Positions 53,191 through 64,000 of a stretch of 64,000 bases of DNA are shown here, one piece after another; the first letter of the stretch is position 1, and each line of letters starts with the position of its first letter. The notes under the pieces were generated by a model. It was given only the letters and a program-made list of their open reading frames with translations, had not been told where the DNA came from and did no database searches. Position numbers and translations under genes: made by a program. The DNA is from Paralichthys olivaceus. Taxonomy: Eukaryota > Chordata > Actinopteri > Pleuronectiformes > Paralichthyidae. The stretch covers positions 16,263,580 to 16,327,579 of the forward strand of contig NC_091104.1 of assembly GCF_024713975.1 (NCBI RefSeq). The letters are read 5' to 3'.

Positions 53191-56071
53191 GTCAGACACA
53201 TTTACTAATTTTGTTTGTTAGCCTTTTTATTTTGCTAAACATGAGCTAACATCAAGTCATCTTAAAATGATTTTGTTGACTTTAGGCCGATAACATCTCG
53301 CTGTTTTTGCTAACGTTAGCCCAATGCTAACCTATATCTATATGTTTCAGTTGTTAGTGTCAGTAATGGCTGCAGATTCCCGGGCTCCAAAATATTCTTT
53401 GGGCATGAGATTCTCAATGGTGAGTTGAGTCATGACGTGTGAGGGTGCAGACACATGTGGCTGATTGTTTATAACACCAAAGGTTTAATGTCTGACATGT
53501 CATCATGTCTACAGTGGAGTTTCACAATGAAACAAACAGGGACCATGGGTAAGTAAACAACACACAACGTGACGCTGCTGGAGACAACCATAGACTGTTT
53601 ATAAAGAGTGACAACACACTGGGCCACAAACTGTAACGTGCATTGTGTTGCTCAGAAATATCAATGAGTGCAGACCGGAGGACCACTTGAATGTGGAGGA
53701 GTTTCAGCCGTACAGGAAGTCAATGATCATGGGTGAGTTTGTGTATGTAATCATCCATTTCCTTAAATCTCCATTCAAACACAGACAGAAATCCTCCATG
53801 TCTTTTTGAGAGGACTTTCCTTTTCTTCCAGACCACGATGATGAGGAAGAGGAGGAGTACATCAACTTCGTAGTCATCGATGAGTTTCATGAGAAGTTTG
53901 GGCCCGCTGTAAGCTGGTTTAAGTGCTTTTGACATGCAGTTTTCAGGATTGACACGGATGTTAAATAATAATGGGGGCATGTGTATGCTGCTACCTGTTG
54001 TTTTTGAAACCCTGTGATGTCTTGAGTTACCTTCCTTCAGGTGATGCACATCAAGAAGCAGAATGTGATCAGTGTAGGGGCTGATGGCCTCGAGGTGCTT
54101 CAGAATGGGAGACTGTGTTGGCTGCAGGTGAGACATCCTGTGAAACATTTAATTTCCGCTGTGGAGATTTCCTCCGTCATTCTTTGGAAAATATAACTTT
54201 GGCTCATTTTTATTTCTGCAGATTGCCACTAAAAACAAGGTATACTTGTTTGATATTCTGCTTCTTGGAGCCCGGGCCTTTAAGAATGGCCTCTCTATGA
54301 TCCTGGAAAATAAGCAAATATTAAAGGTAAGCATTGTAGATCATCAATGCAATCACAGTTTACTGATTATTACCATCACATTTACAGTGGATGTGGATTC
54401 CGGTGCAGGTGATGCACGACTGCCGAGCCATTGCTGGATGTCTGATTGCTCAGTTTGGAGTTAAGCTGACCAACGTCTTTGACACACAAGTAAACGCAAA
54501 TTACTATAGCCTCCACTTTCAGAAGTCAACATGCTGATAACGATGATCATTGTTTGTCTTCACTTTATTTTTATTTTTCTCTGCCTGTGTCAAGGTGGCA
54601 GATGTCATGTGCTTCTTCTCAGAGACAGGCGGGTTTCTACCTGACAGAGTCAGTACTCTGCAGGAGGTGGTGAGTCTCCATCTGAAGGTACCGTCCTCCC
54701 AGCTGTTATCCCTTCGGATGAAGTCACAGCTCACCAAGGTATCGCACGCACACATACACAAACACATTTAGACAATCTCCAAGCAGAGCAGCAAAAGAGT
54801 TCTGTGTGTTTTGTACAGGATGAAAGAGAGATGTGGTCCAAGCGCCCATGTCCTGTCCCCTTGCTGAAGGTGATGGCTCTGTCAGTGATCCACCTGCAGC
54901 CTCTCAGACTGGTGTTGCTGGATAATCTGATGGTGGACTACATGACACTGGTGGATTCATACCTTCACAGCAGCCAGTATGAACCTGATGGATTGGAGAA
55001 TGTCAGCATGGTGGGTAATTCACAAATGGGCAGTTTCTTAGATTTTTTGCCCCCCACCCTACACCTTACCACGCAAAATACCATATAGCCCGCATAAGGA
55101 AAACAAAAATTCATAAGGTGTTGTTTATTGTCACCAAGATGAGTCAGATTTATTTCAACTACTTCATTCATTTCAAGAAAACACTTGCTAATGCTAATAT
55201 AAGTACACATATTCATCGAATTTCAACGTTTGATAGTGTCTGAATTGACGTTCAGAACCATGTATTTTCTATTGCACAGTAACGCATGCATCAAGGTGAG
55301 TGAGTAAACCTCCTGTTTACCCGTTGACATCCACAGGAGGGTGTGGTGGAGTTGCCCACAGAACTCAGGCAGCTGCAGCAAATGCATCAGGAGCGTCATG
55401 AGTGGGCTGCGAACCACTACCCCATCACAGAGCAGGGTCTGCTCGCTCGCTTCAAACATCAAACCAAGATTCCATCCCAGACCCCACCTGCACCAGAAGA
55501 GGTGAGTCAGACACAGACAGGCTCCTGTGAACCTGCAACTGTGGATTCACCATCAACAGCACAACTGGACCTTCTCTCTTACCAACAACCCACACGCCCC
55601 CCAAGTGTTTCCTCTCTTGATGTCCATGCCTCTTCTGACCTGCCAGCACAAGTGTCAGTCGCAGCCACAGTATCAGATTTTGGGAAAGAAATGCCCTCCA
55701 TCAGTCTGAATGTGGGTGTAGGCAGAGGCTGCACAGACATACTGATGAACACAATAGGTAGAGGAAGGCTCCCTGGAAAAGAGCAGTCAGCCCAATATGT
55801 CTTACCTGCCATAGGGAGAGGCCTTTTCTTCCAGATGCCATCAGCCCAGATCCCCGGAGCGAGTGCTGGGGACATCAAAAGTCCAGGCAGGATGGAGACG
55901 ATGCCTTCATGGCCCAGCCTCACACCCTCCCAGTGGGTGACGTCCCAGCCTGGCACCAGTGCTACTGACCTCCCTAAGAATACTTCTGGCATGAAAGGCA
56001 ACATTTCCACAGTGACTCCCCAGACTTTCTCACCTTCACTGTGTCAGAAGTTCAGATCTTTCACAGGTTAA
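53061..56071 (+). CDS. exd1: exd1, exonuclease 3'-5' domain-containing protein 1 (piRNA pathway); 11 coding exons, 576 aa
   Basis: EXD1 is a germline protein. In silkworm and mouse it acts with TDRD12 (PET complex) in piRNA production, as an RNA-binding adaptor and not an active nuclease. Exons: 53061-53190, 53351-53419, 53515-53548, 53656-53732, 53832-53908, 54041-54127, 54222-54326, 54409-54489, 54595-54738, 54819-55010, 55337-56071. All junctions are GT-AG and in phase, total 1731 nt. Domains: Sm/Lsm-like N terminus about 5-75 (GKRVKLTLKTSSFLGVVQRI, IFFGHEILNVEF); acidic linker; DEDD-type exonuclease fold about 155-310 (VYLFDILLLGARAF, VMHDCRAIAGCL, VFDTQVAD); a disordered tail of about 220 aa with three GRG motifs. 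The glutamate of exonuclease motif I (D-x-E) is replaced by Leu (FDIL, D169/L171), consistent with an inactive nuclease. Human EXD1 is about 514 aa, so the tail here is longer. No clear AATAAA follows the stop. Confidence 0.94.
53351..53419 (+). CDS. exd1: exd1 coding exon 2 (Sm-like domain)
   Basis: Acceptor atgtttcag|TTG, donor CAATG|GTGAGT. Encodes VSVSNGCRFPGSKIFFGHEI; NGC.FPG..IFFG is the conserved EXD1 block. Confidence 0.92.
53515..53548 (+). CDS. exd1: exd1 coding exon 3 (34-nt microexon)
   Basis: Acceptor gtctacag|TGG, donor CATGG|GTAAGT. Encodes VEFHNETNRDH. Accepted because it keeps the frame (phase 1 to phase 2) and completes LNVEF. Confidence 0.88.
53656..53732 (+). CDS. exd1: exd1 coding exon 4
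   Basis: Acceptor gttgctcag|AAA, donor CATGG|GTGAGT. Encodes NINECRPEDHLNVEEFQPYR, a linker after the Sm-like domain. Confidence 0.88.
53832..53908 (+). CDS. exd1: exd1 coding exon 5 (acidic stretch)
   Basis: Acceptor ttcttccag|ACC, donor CCGCT|GTAAGC, ends phase 0. Encodes DHDDEEEEEYINFVVIDEF. Confidence 0.9.
54041..54127 (+). CDS. exd1: exd1 coding exon 6 (linker to exonuclease-like domain)
   Basis: 29 codons, phase 0 both ends. Acceptor ccttcag|GTG, donor CTGCAG|GTGAGA. Encodes VMHIKKQNVISVGADGLEV. Confidence 0.92.
54222..54326 (+). CDS. exd1: exd1 coding exon 7 (exonuclease motif I region)
   Basis: 35 codons, phase 0. Acceptor atttctgcag|ATT, donor TTAAAG|GTAAGC. Encodes NKVYLFDILLLGARAFKNGL; motif I has Asp but no following Glu. 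Confidence 0.94.
54409..54489 (+). CDS. exd1: exd1 coding exon 8 (exonuclease motif II region)
   Basis: 27 codons, phase 0. Acceptor ggtgcag|GTG, donor ACACAA|GTAAAC. Encodes VMHDCRAIAGCLIAQFGVKL and VFDTQ. Confidence 0.94.
54595..54738 (+). CDS. exd1: exd1 coding exon 9 (exonuclease-like domain)
   Basis: 48 codons, phase 0. Acceptor gtgtcaag|GTG, donor ACCAAG|GTATCG. Encodes VADVMCFFSETGGFLPDRVS and VSLHLKVPSSQLLSLRMK. Confidence 0.93.
54819..55010 (+). CDS. exd1: exd1 coding exon 10 (exonuclease-like domain, C-terminal part)
   Basis: 64 codons, phase 0. Acceptor ttgtacag|GAT, donor AGCATG|GTGGGT. Encodes MWSKRPCPVPLLKVMALSV and LDNLMVDYMTLVDSYL. Confidence 0.93.
55337..56071 (+). CDS. exd1: exd1 coding exon 11 (domain end, disordered GRG tail, stop)
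   Basis: 244 codons and TAA at 56069-56071. Acceptor catccacag|GAG. Starts with a helical segment (ELRQLQQMHQERHEWAANHY), then turns Ser/Pro/Thr-rich. VGRGC, IGRGR and IGRGL lie at about residues 460-495. Confidence 0.93.
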   Translation, partial: EGVVELPTELRQLQQMHQERHEWAANHYPITEQGLLARFKHQTKIPSQTPPAPEEVSQTQTGSCEPATVDSPSTAQLDLLSYQQPTRPPSVSSLDVHASSDLPAQVSVAATVSDFGKEMPSISLNVGVGRGCTDILMNTIGRGRLPGKEQSAQYVLPAIGRGLFFQMPSAQIPGASAGDIKSPGRMETMPSWPSLTPSQWVTSQPGTSATDLPKNTSGMKGNISTVTPQTFSPSLCQKFRSFTG

Positions 56072-59000
56072 AGTAGGTGTCACAAATCCACCTGCTTTAA
56101 AAATGTTTGACGTTCTAGACCTTGTGTTTTCTTAGAGGGACCAGTAGATGGCAGTAAATATCCTGTGTTCTGCAAAAGTTGGTTTGATATCAGGTGTTCA
56201 TGAAAAATAATTTCAGTTTGGAGAAAGAAGAAAAGATTTTGTTGTTGTAAAAATTGCATACCAATTCACTTAAAATATATTTCTATCGTTTGTGAAAAAT
56301 GCTTCCTTGTTTATAATTGTACTTGTATTATTCTTTAAGTAAACCCATCTCACTTAAACATTTGTATATTGATTGAGGGTAATTGATTGCACTCTTAACA
56401 GTAGCATATAGATTGAACTTGAACTTGTTATTGATAGGACTCAAAATGATTTTTCATACTGATTGTCTTCTGATAGTACATCACAGTGTCAAGAAATAAT
56501 AGCTTTGGCTGGTGGAACACAAACTAAAACCAAAAGCGGCAACACATGCCCATTAGAGCATAATGTGCTAAGCTCAGCGTGATTGATTACCCGTACAGCT
56601 TGGCTTCTGTGTTGCAGTTAATTGATTGTGAAAAGCAGAGGCAGCCATTGATGGATCTGCTGTTAATTGAGCAAAAACCTTGCTAGCAGACACTTCTTTT
56701 GATTACGGGTGACGAAGAAAACAAAAACATTAGACTTGGCACCAGCTGAGCAGTGATGCAGACTCTCTGCGGTTTCAGTCGTCGCCACAGTTCAGATGCA
56801 CTTGACCACAGGTGGCCAGCACCTGTCATTTCCTACAAAAGCCGATCTCATCCATGTAATTTGCTGCTTTGCGTGGACTTTGCAGGGAGGCACTGCTCAG
56901 CCATTTCAGTCTGATCAGAGGTTGGTGCCTGCGTTTAAAACAACAGCAGGACATTGCTGCAACCTGCAGCGCAACTGCACCCCCCCCTTTTATTAATCAC
57001 ATCTTATTGCTATGGTTATCTACATGCAGAGGCTTGGGCCCTTTCCAGAGCTTTCTAATTGAAAGCATGAAACAGATAAAGTAGGATTTTAATTAACTGG
57101 GAGGGAGCACAGCACAAAGCTTTGCATCTCTCTTAGCAACCGGCTCCCCCTCAGCTTCTGCTCAACACAAGCAGGGTGGATCCTACCCATATGCCTGTGT
57201 TAACCCTTAGAAACGCTTTTGTTGCTCAATCTGTGTGTGGATGGGTTTAACCATGAAACAAAGGGTTTAACACATCATCTTAAAAGCTGATTCACTTGTC
57301 GTTATCTTTGAGATGCTGAGCTCAAATCCTCCAGAAGTTAGTGGTGTCGGTGAGAGAGCACAAAGTTTGCAAGTATTTTGACGAAGGTGTTTGTCACACA
57401 TGGAAGTGGAAGCTTGCTTTATATATTTTCTTTACTCAACAATGAAGCAGTGAGAGGGACGGGGGGGGTTGATGTGTCAGGGGCCTTCAGGTCTCTGTGG
57501 GGCCGTGGAGGACGGGCTCCTGTCATTGACAACCAGATCTGGGCTCTTATTTTAGAGGACCTTGCATTTCCTCTCCGTCACAATAATGCCTTATGTGCAG
57601 CACTTCCTGTTTCTCAGGCCTGGGAGGAAGGAACAGGGCGCTTGTCACACGGTAGTCACCGCTTCCTCCCTCCCTCCCATCCACCCCCTCCTCCAGCTCC
57701 CTCTCCCCCCTGCTCCCAAACTTCAGACAGTGTTGTGTCCTTCGGAGAGGAAAGATGACTGCACCTTCAGCATCACAGCAGGATGCTGCCGACCTATTTT
57801 TAGACCCAAGTCGGAAAGGTAGCGGACAGACATAAACACAAACTTTAGGATGTCCAGCTGTGTTGATTTAGCATCCGAAAATGGAGGCTCAACTGCATAA
57901 AGCCAGTTATTGTTTTGACTAAGCAGTGGGAACCACGAGGCCTGCTGTTTGCTCAAGGTGTAATGGAAATGGGCTGCACAACAACAAGAATTAGCACTTG
58001 TTTACGTGCATTTTCTATTAACAGTTTTGAACTACACAAAACTGAACTTTTTTTTTTTTTTTTTAATTAAAGTACATTATATTTCTAAACTACTATTCAA
58101 CCACATTAGCTGCTTTAAGACATGCACTGACCTCTGTTCGTTTTCCTGAAATTTTCCAGAGGGGCAGAATGTGAGAACACAAATGACTGAGTCAATTGCT
58201 TGGGACATTTCAAAAACTTTTTCTGCCAGCCCCCCTCGTAAAATGTCAGAGTGAGCCGTTGTGAGAATACAGCAGGGACATGTCCGGAAGAAGTCAGTGA
58301 GTGGCAGCATTGACGACAGATGCACAACTGAATAAATGAAACCTAACAAAAAGAATACAAATGTCTCAGGATAAAACAAATTTCAAACTTCTTCATGTTC
58401 GACACATGAAGAAGATTAATAATATTGTTATAACTTGGAAAGACAACCAGATTCAAGAGTTTTAGGTGATATGGGCGTGCGTCAGTGTTGATCACTGAAG
58501 CCACTGGCCCCAAGGTATTTTCCCTGCCCCTCTACCCCGCCATCTTATTTACTTCTCGCCATATTACTGTGTTACTGCAGAAGCTCCAGTTACCAACAAC
58601 AGCAAAGTGACAAGATGTTGAGAAGAGGCCGGTGCTCCTAGGCAACCCTTCCTCCTCTTGATGAGTGTTAGGCTACAGATTTGTTCATAATTAATAGGCT
58701 GTTGTTAATTATTAAGGAGGGAGGGATACTTTTACAAAATAAACCCCCCACTCCCTCTAAATGACCCCTTGTTAGCATTGTCATGTTGGTTTGCACTTCT
58801 AAGCACATCATTAAAATTCATTGCTGAGTTTGCTGACTAAGTGCTCGATCAGATCACGGTGCATTTCTCCGCTAACGCTGAAGGAAGGGGAAAAGTTGAT
58901 CACTGAGCTCGGACCACTGAGCCGTCAGTAATCAGATTGTTTGTGAGCTTTTTAAATATGTGCTTGTGATCACGTAGACATTTTTTAACAGTCAGTTCTT

Positions 59001-60810
59001 TCACGCGGGAGCTGCGTTCAGCCATAGGTGGCAGAATTGGTCAGAAGTGTCGTCTTTGATTGGCTTGTTGGGAGAACTCGATCTGTTGTTTGCACCTGAG
59101 CAGTGCAGAGGTACAAAGAGACAGACTGACAGGGCATGTCAGCAGTTCGCTACTGTGGCACAACAACAAATTAGAAGCATGTCAACAAAATAATCTCATT
59201 TTCATTATTCATGTAACCGCATGTACTCCCTTTGTGTTTTGGGGGGAGGGAGGAGTATAATCAGATATCAGGTTCCACTGTGACACTGAACTATATCCCA
59301 GCAGCCAATCTTCCATCTGTTGAGAGAAAGAAACTATTGAATCCTACACAACTCCTCTCAAACCACTGCCACCAGCAGCATTTCCACCTTTCTTTCTCTC
59401 ACAATACCAGACGGCCTTCTTTCTCCGTCCCCTGGTCATATTCTGTGGGAGGTGGAATGTTTCACGTGAGAAACGCCGACCTGTGCAGATGGTCCTCTCA
59501 AGTACAGCAAAAAAAGATGTAGAACAAAACACAGCAGCAATATTTCAGCCGGTCTTACTAATGGTATGTACGTATCCCTGCAGTCAGGAAACCCAGTACA
59601 GGAAGACCCACTGAATATGCACGCGTCCATTCAAACACACGCAGATGCAGGCACACAATATGCATCTTTATGAACTGCTGTGCCGTGTTTACTCAGGCAG
59701 CTTGGAGCCTCAGGACCTTTGGGGCCTCTCCAAAGGAATCAGCCATATTGTGACCTTCAGCTGGGACAGACGAGCTCAGATAGAGGATGAGTGACAGGTG
59801 AGGGAGCAGATGAGACTGGGCTTGAGTGGTGTTTGGAATTTGGGCCTTCAGCTGTACTATATTAGACCGTTTTTATGTGATATCTTATATCTAATACTTC
59901 CTAATCTCTATCTGGCTTACATATCTTGAAAACACTTGGCATGTGTATTGTTGAGGGCCCAAGAGAGTGCAGTATTGAATTTTGTGTGATTTGGTTAGAA
60001 TTAACAGGTGACCAACGCTCTGCAGCAGTGGTGTGTTCAGGACAACAGCAACAACTGATTCTTCGGTGTTCTGCGTACTGAGCTTCAACAATCTTGGGGT
60101 GACTGAGTCCTGCAGCTGGTCTTCACTCAGTTACTGCAGGTCACTTTTACACTTTCAGTTACCGCAGGCCAAACAAACAGATCATTCCAACAGACTGCTT
60201 AGAACGGGCACTGCACTAGTGTACAATTAAACTAGACAATCCTCCCTGGGAGGAGGAAGTAAGGAGATTGGGTGGCATGTAACAAAGATCCTCCAGCTAA
60301 GCTCATGTAGAGAGGCTGCAGACACAGCAGGATTTAACCACAGAAACTTACATGAGAGGCGCAGCTGAACGCTCAGTCACAGAAGATAATGACAAAACGT
60401 ATGGAATGTTAGTGATTTGTGCAACACACGCAGACATGTGTCAGTAGCAAGCACGCAAATCAATAATGCAAGACCCCCATTGAGCTAATTCTACTTTTGA
60501 CTTGTTTTGGTCAAATACGTGGGGGATTAAAATCATTGTCGATGTGATAGCTTGGCCACATTCATGATGGAGCTGCGATCAGTGGGAATCAAAAGGAAAA
60601 AGTGTTCTCCAGATCTCCCTGCATCGCTGGCTTTTGAAAGATTTTCAGGCTTTGCTCGATGGAGAGAGGCCAGTCAAAGGGAGACCGGTCAAAGGAAACC
60701 AGTATTTCTGGTAATTCGTCATTAGAATATTAGCAACCCCCTCAGCTACTCATGTCTTTGATAGAAAAAGATGGAAGATTAGCTGTTGGCAGGTTTGTCA
60801 TAATTAAACC

Positions 60811-60838
60811 CTGTGTGTGTGTGTGTGTGTGTGTGTGG
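60811..60838 (+). repeat. (TG)n microsatellite
   Basis: About 28 bp of TG, with a nine-G run about 50 bp beyond (60883 onward). Confidence 0.95.
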
Positions 60839-63539
60839 GTAGTTGTAACCACAGGGAGAGCCTGAAAGAAGAAGGGGTGCAGGGGGGGGGGGATCCTGTG
60901 GCTGTCTGAATTAGCGCCTGCTGGTTTGGCCTGGCAGCTGCGCCCTGAGCCTGGCACGCTGACAGCCTGGCACTGTGGCGTTGTGTTGCCAGGGCCAACC
61001 AGTGCAGCGCCAGCGTCAGGCCCATCAAACTCTCACCATCATACGCCGTCGTACTTGCGTTACTTGTTATGGCAATATCACTGGATTAGTGTGAGATTAA
61101 GTTGGGTTATTAAAAAAGGGCAAATTCGAATTCATGTCATCGAGGGAAATGCCGCACTAACCTGGTTGTGATCATTATTTTTGTTGAGGAAATATTGGTT
61201 CAGGTGTAGCCTCCCTTCACTGTGGTTAAGTTGAGAGATTATGTGTATTATTACCTTGAGTGAAATTCTGTCAGCGCAGTCATCTAAAACACTAAAATTA
61301 AGTTAAATGTGATGCCATCTGTTTCAACACCTGCTGTTGACCGCACTAATATGACAAACATATGCACTCAGTCAAACATTAAAACTCTATTAGACTAACA
61401 CAGTAAATCTGTTTTCTCTTGGAATCTGACTCAGCATACATGAGTTTTTAAATGATCACATGGCAGCCTGTCATTTCTGCTGCTGTACATCCAGATATTT
61501 CCGTCATCATAACAGTGACATGCCTAACGCGTCATCACGAATCTGCTACAGGCTGCTAACAGTTTTTATCGAGCCTTTGACCACCCTTGATTAGCGGAGG
61601 GTGTCATGGCAGTGATTTTGGGGGAGATCCTGGGTCTGCGTGGTTCCTGCCAGTGCTGGCCGTGCCACATCTTGGCCCAGATGCATTAGCTTCGGTCCAG
61701 GCATGGCACCGGGATATCTGTGGGGCCCAAGCTCACCAGCTGCTATCTCTGTGTCACAGACAGCTGTATCTGAATATTCATACAAAGTGCAGATTAATGC
61801 GTGTTTGTTTGGCCCCACATGGTGTGACACTGCCCGAAGAAGTCAGGTGTAAAAAAAACTATTAACACATCCAGACTAATACATTTTAATTTTAAAATGC
61901 CATTTCAAAACTAAAACGATCTCAGTCCACATGAATTTTAGCTCAGTAATAATTCCTGTCCATATAAACACACATAAAAACTTTTATCATGTAACCATTC
62001 ACATATACTGTTCGTGTGCATGCAGGTGTAAACAGGAAGTAGATGATCTGCTCTACAGTTACAATGAACAACGATGAGGTGGAACTTTTAGCTGGACTGA
62101 TAAGAATCAATCAGAAAGCAAATGTGGGTTTCCACGTCACCGTTTCCAAACCTCTCAATTTTTGCTGATCCAGACCCAGATTTTTCAAAATAAAACAAAA
62201 CTTTTCCATTTTGGGCACTTGGAAGGTCTGGAGTATATAGGATGGCGAGTAAACATAGCAACAGTGACAAAGCATAGTAGTGTGGATGTAGCCTGTGTCA
62301 ATGTCAACTGTAATTGAATAGCAAACTCCCACAATCTGTAAATCAAACCTCTGCCTACAGAGGGCGGGACCTCACAGAGGCCTTCAGGGCTTGTAGCATT
62401 CAATGACTAATTTACTTTGATACAGAAATTGATTTCAGCTGTTGTGGCACGCTGCCTCATTACCTTCTTTTATATTTGTTAATATTTCATCATTTCTAGG
62501 TGCTTGTACAATGACCATAAAGTTCTTTTTTTTTCTTTTTCTTTCTTTAACTTTCTTTTTTATTTTCTTTACTTTTTCTTTGAAATGCCTCAACTCACGC
62601 TCGGTCCAACTTTTCGTTTGGTTTCCATTCATCTTTGCAATGTCTCACGCGTTCACAATGAAAGCAATGGCCTCCGTCCATAGTCTTCTTTGAGATGTGT
62701 TTTGGTGGGTATTTGGTCAAATAATCTGCCGGCCGGTGCCAACACGCCCAGTGAATATGCATCAGTGAGTGTTTTTGAGGTCTGTGTTCTTTTTTAAAAA
62801 AATGAGCAGATGGCCTTTACTTCTTTGCCTGAATGAGAGGAGAGAACCAGTGGGCACACAGAGGGAAATTTGTGGGTAAACTGTTTTTACCGCCCCACTC
62901 TTTGTGTTGTAATGGGGAGGGCAAAATGGTTGCTAACTGCTGACGGACAATGGCTCTGCCCTAATGAGAGCAAAGTGTTTTGGTGCTGCCTGTATAATGA
63001 GGATGAAGTGGGGAAGCTAATTATTGCAACCATCTGAAGGTATCGGAGCCAGATGCGTCACTATTTGGTTTCTACTATATTGTCATACAATTGTAATATT
63101 GTTCAGTGTTTTAGATTTGTTTCAAGATGTTCTTGTTAAATTCAGTAAAACGGAAAACAGTTGCCGTCATAATGAGTGTCCATTCCAGGATAGTAAAACC
63201 ATGAGGTGATCGGGTGCATCACAGTGTATTTATTCAGGCAGGTGTGCTGTAGCTCTTATCTGCTTTCAGGTCCCAGTTTAACCCTGAGAACGTGTCAGAC
63301 TGACACAATACCACTAACACCAGCCGTAAACCACCCACAGATCGGAACAGCCGTCATGCTTCCTGGTGAAGATCTCCAGCAGCCATATTTGTCTGGTGGG
63401 TGTCCCGGTGATTTATGGAGGAAATGGTGTGTGGGTGTTCCTCTTCTGTTCTAAGCAGTGTTCCTTACTCATCCACAGCTGGAGCCCCATCTGCCAGGTG
63501 TCATCAAAAATGTTTTTTTTGTTATTTATTATTATTTAA

Positions 63540-64000
63540 TTATGTTTTTGGGTTGTCCGTCTATCCATTCCATCCCAAGACTGCCTTTAGAAAATGTCTT
63601 CAAATTCAGTACAAATGTTCAGTTGTGCTCAAGAATAAACTGATTATATATTTTGGTGGTCCAAGGTCATCGTTGCTATGACCTTACAAGACCATTCGTT
63701 TTTCCTTGTGGCCTTGTGAACATGATATCATAGGAACACCTTTAGGGAATTTCGTTTGGTACAAATGTTAACTTGGACTCACTGATTTTTTTTTTGGCCT
63801 CTTGAACATGATATCTCAAGTCTGGTTTTAGGGAATTTCCTTACATTTTGACCAGCTGTCACTTGGATTTAAAGATTAAGATTTGAATGTCAGTAATTGA
63901 AGCTCACACTGGCCACATATGAGTCTGGAGAAAAAATGTACAACTGGAACTGCACTGGTTGGAAGAGGCATACAACCCCAGGATGGTAATTCTAGTTTTA
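63540..64000 (+). repeat. Dispersed repeat running to the window edge
   Basis: ttttggtggtccaaggtca, acaaatgttaacttggactc, agggaatttc (twice) and the end ggttggaagaggcatacaac with ggtaattctagtttt match the 3' end of a frequent percomorph repeat. Internal subunits of roughly 100 bp are partly duplicated (ttgtgaacatgatatca / cttgaacatgatatct). May continue past the window. Confidence 0.75.

Larger units (their letters stand above)
56072..64000. other. Intergenic region 3' of exd1
   Basis: No coding exon could be supported on either strand. Holds simple runs (poly-T at about 58050, a T/C-rich tract at about 62525-62580, TG at about 60811) and a dispersed repeat at the right edge. Confidence 0.6.

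Noticed and set aside
55579..56010. 143-aa minus-strand open frame
   Set aside because: Antisense shadow of the last exd1 exon.
57378..57758. 126-aa plus-strand open frame in a G/C-rich patch
   Set aside because: Proline-rich low-complexity end, no recognisable domain, no matching acceptor/donor structure.

Overview
This window looks like nuclear DNA of a teleost fish, probably a percomorph. It has split genes with canonical GT-AG introns, long TG/CA microsatellites, and several dispersed repeats that are common in spiny-rayed fish. Three protein-coding genes can be rebuilt exon by exon. In each, reading phase is kept across every junction, and predicted length agrees with or is close to the vertebrate orthologue. 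Identifications rest on protein motifs recalled from known families; no search was run.

Layout. (1) 1-7.7 kb: intergenic, with a 21-bp minisatellite, a TG/GA compound microsatellite and a MITE-like repeat. (2) 7.73-15.1 kb, minus strand: syndig1l (capucin), three coding exons and one probable 5' noncoding exon, 238 aa. (3) 15.5-34.7 kb: about 19 kb without a recognisable gene, holding decayed transposable elements (a tRNA-SINE-like repeat, LINE 3' ends, an intact-looking 200-bp Harbinger-type MITE, a hAT/BED remnant) and unassigned single-copy DNA that could hold enhancers. (4) 34.77-49.2 kb, minus strand: rasgrp1 in 17 coding exons, 778 aa, with REM, CDC25, EF-hand, C1 and C-terminal coiled coil all present. 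(5) 49.2-53.0 kb: spacer between divergently transcribed genes. (6) 53.06-56.07 kb, plus strand: exd1 in 11 coding exons, 576 aa, with an Sm-like domain, an exonuclease-like fold lacking a catalytic acid, and a C-terminal tail with three GRG motifs. (7) 56.1-64 kb: intergenic, ending in a dispersed repeat that runs to the window edge.

The genes are not an operon and have unrelated jobs: a neuronal dispanin-family membrane protein, a diacylglycerol/calcium-regulated Ras activator, and a germline piRNA-pathway adaptor. From general knowledge, the human counterparts map to 14q24 (SYNDIG1L) and 15q14-q15 (RASGRP1, EXD1), so the window joins loci that are separate in mammals. I did not find a new multi-gene system. 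The best leads are the GRG tail of exd1, a dense cluster of GCTAAC/GTTAGC hexamers at the exd1 start, and two unusual splice contexts in rasgrp1: a 146-bp CA tract 20 nt after one 5' splice site, and a very weak 5' splice site followed by a U-rich run.
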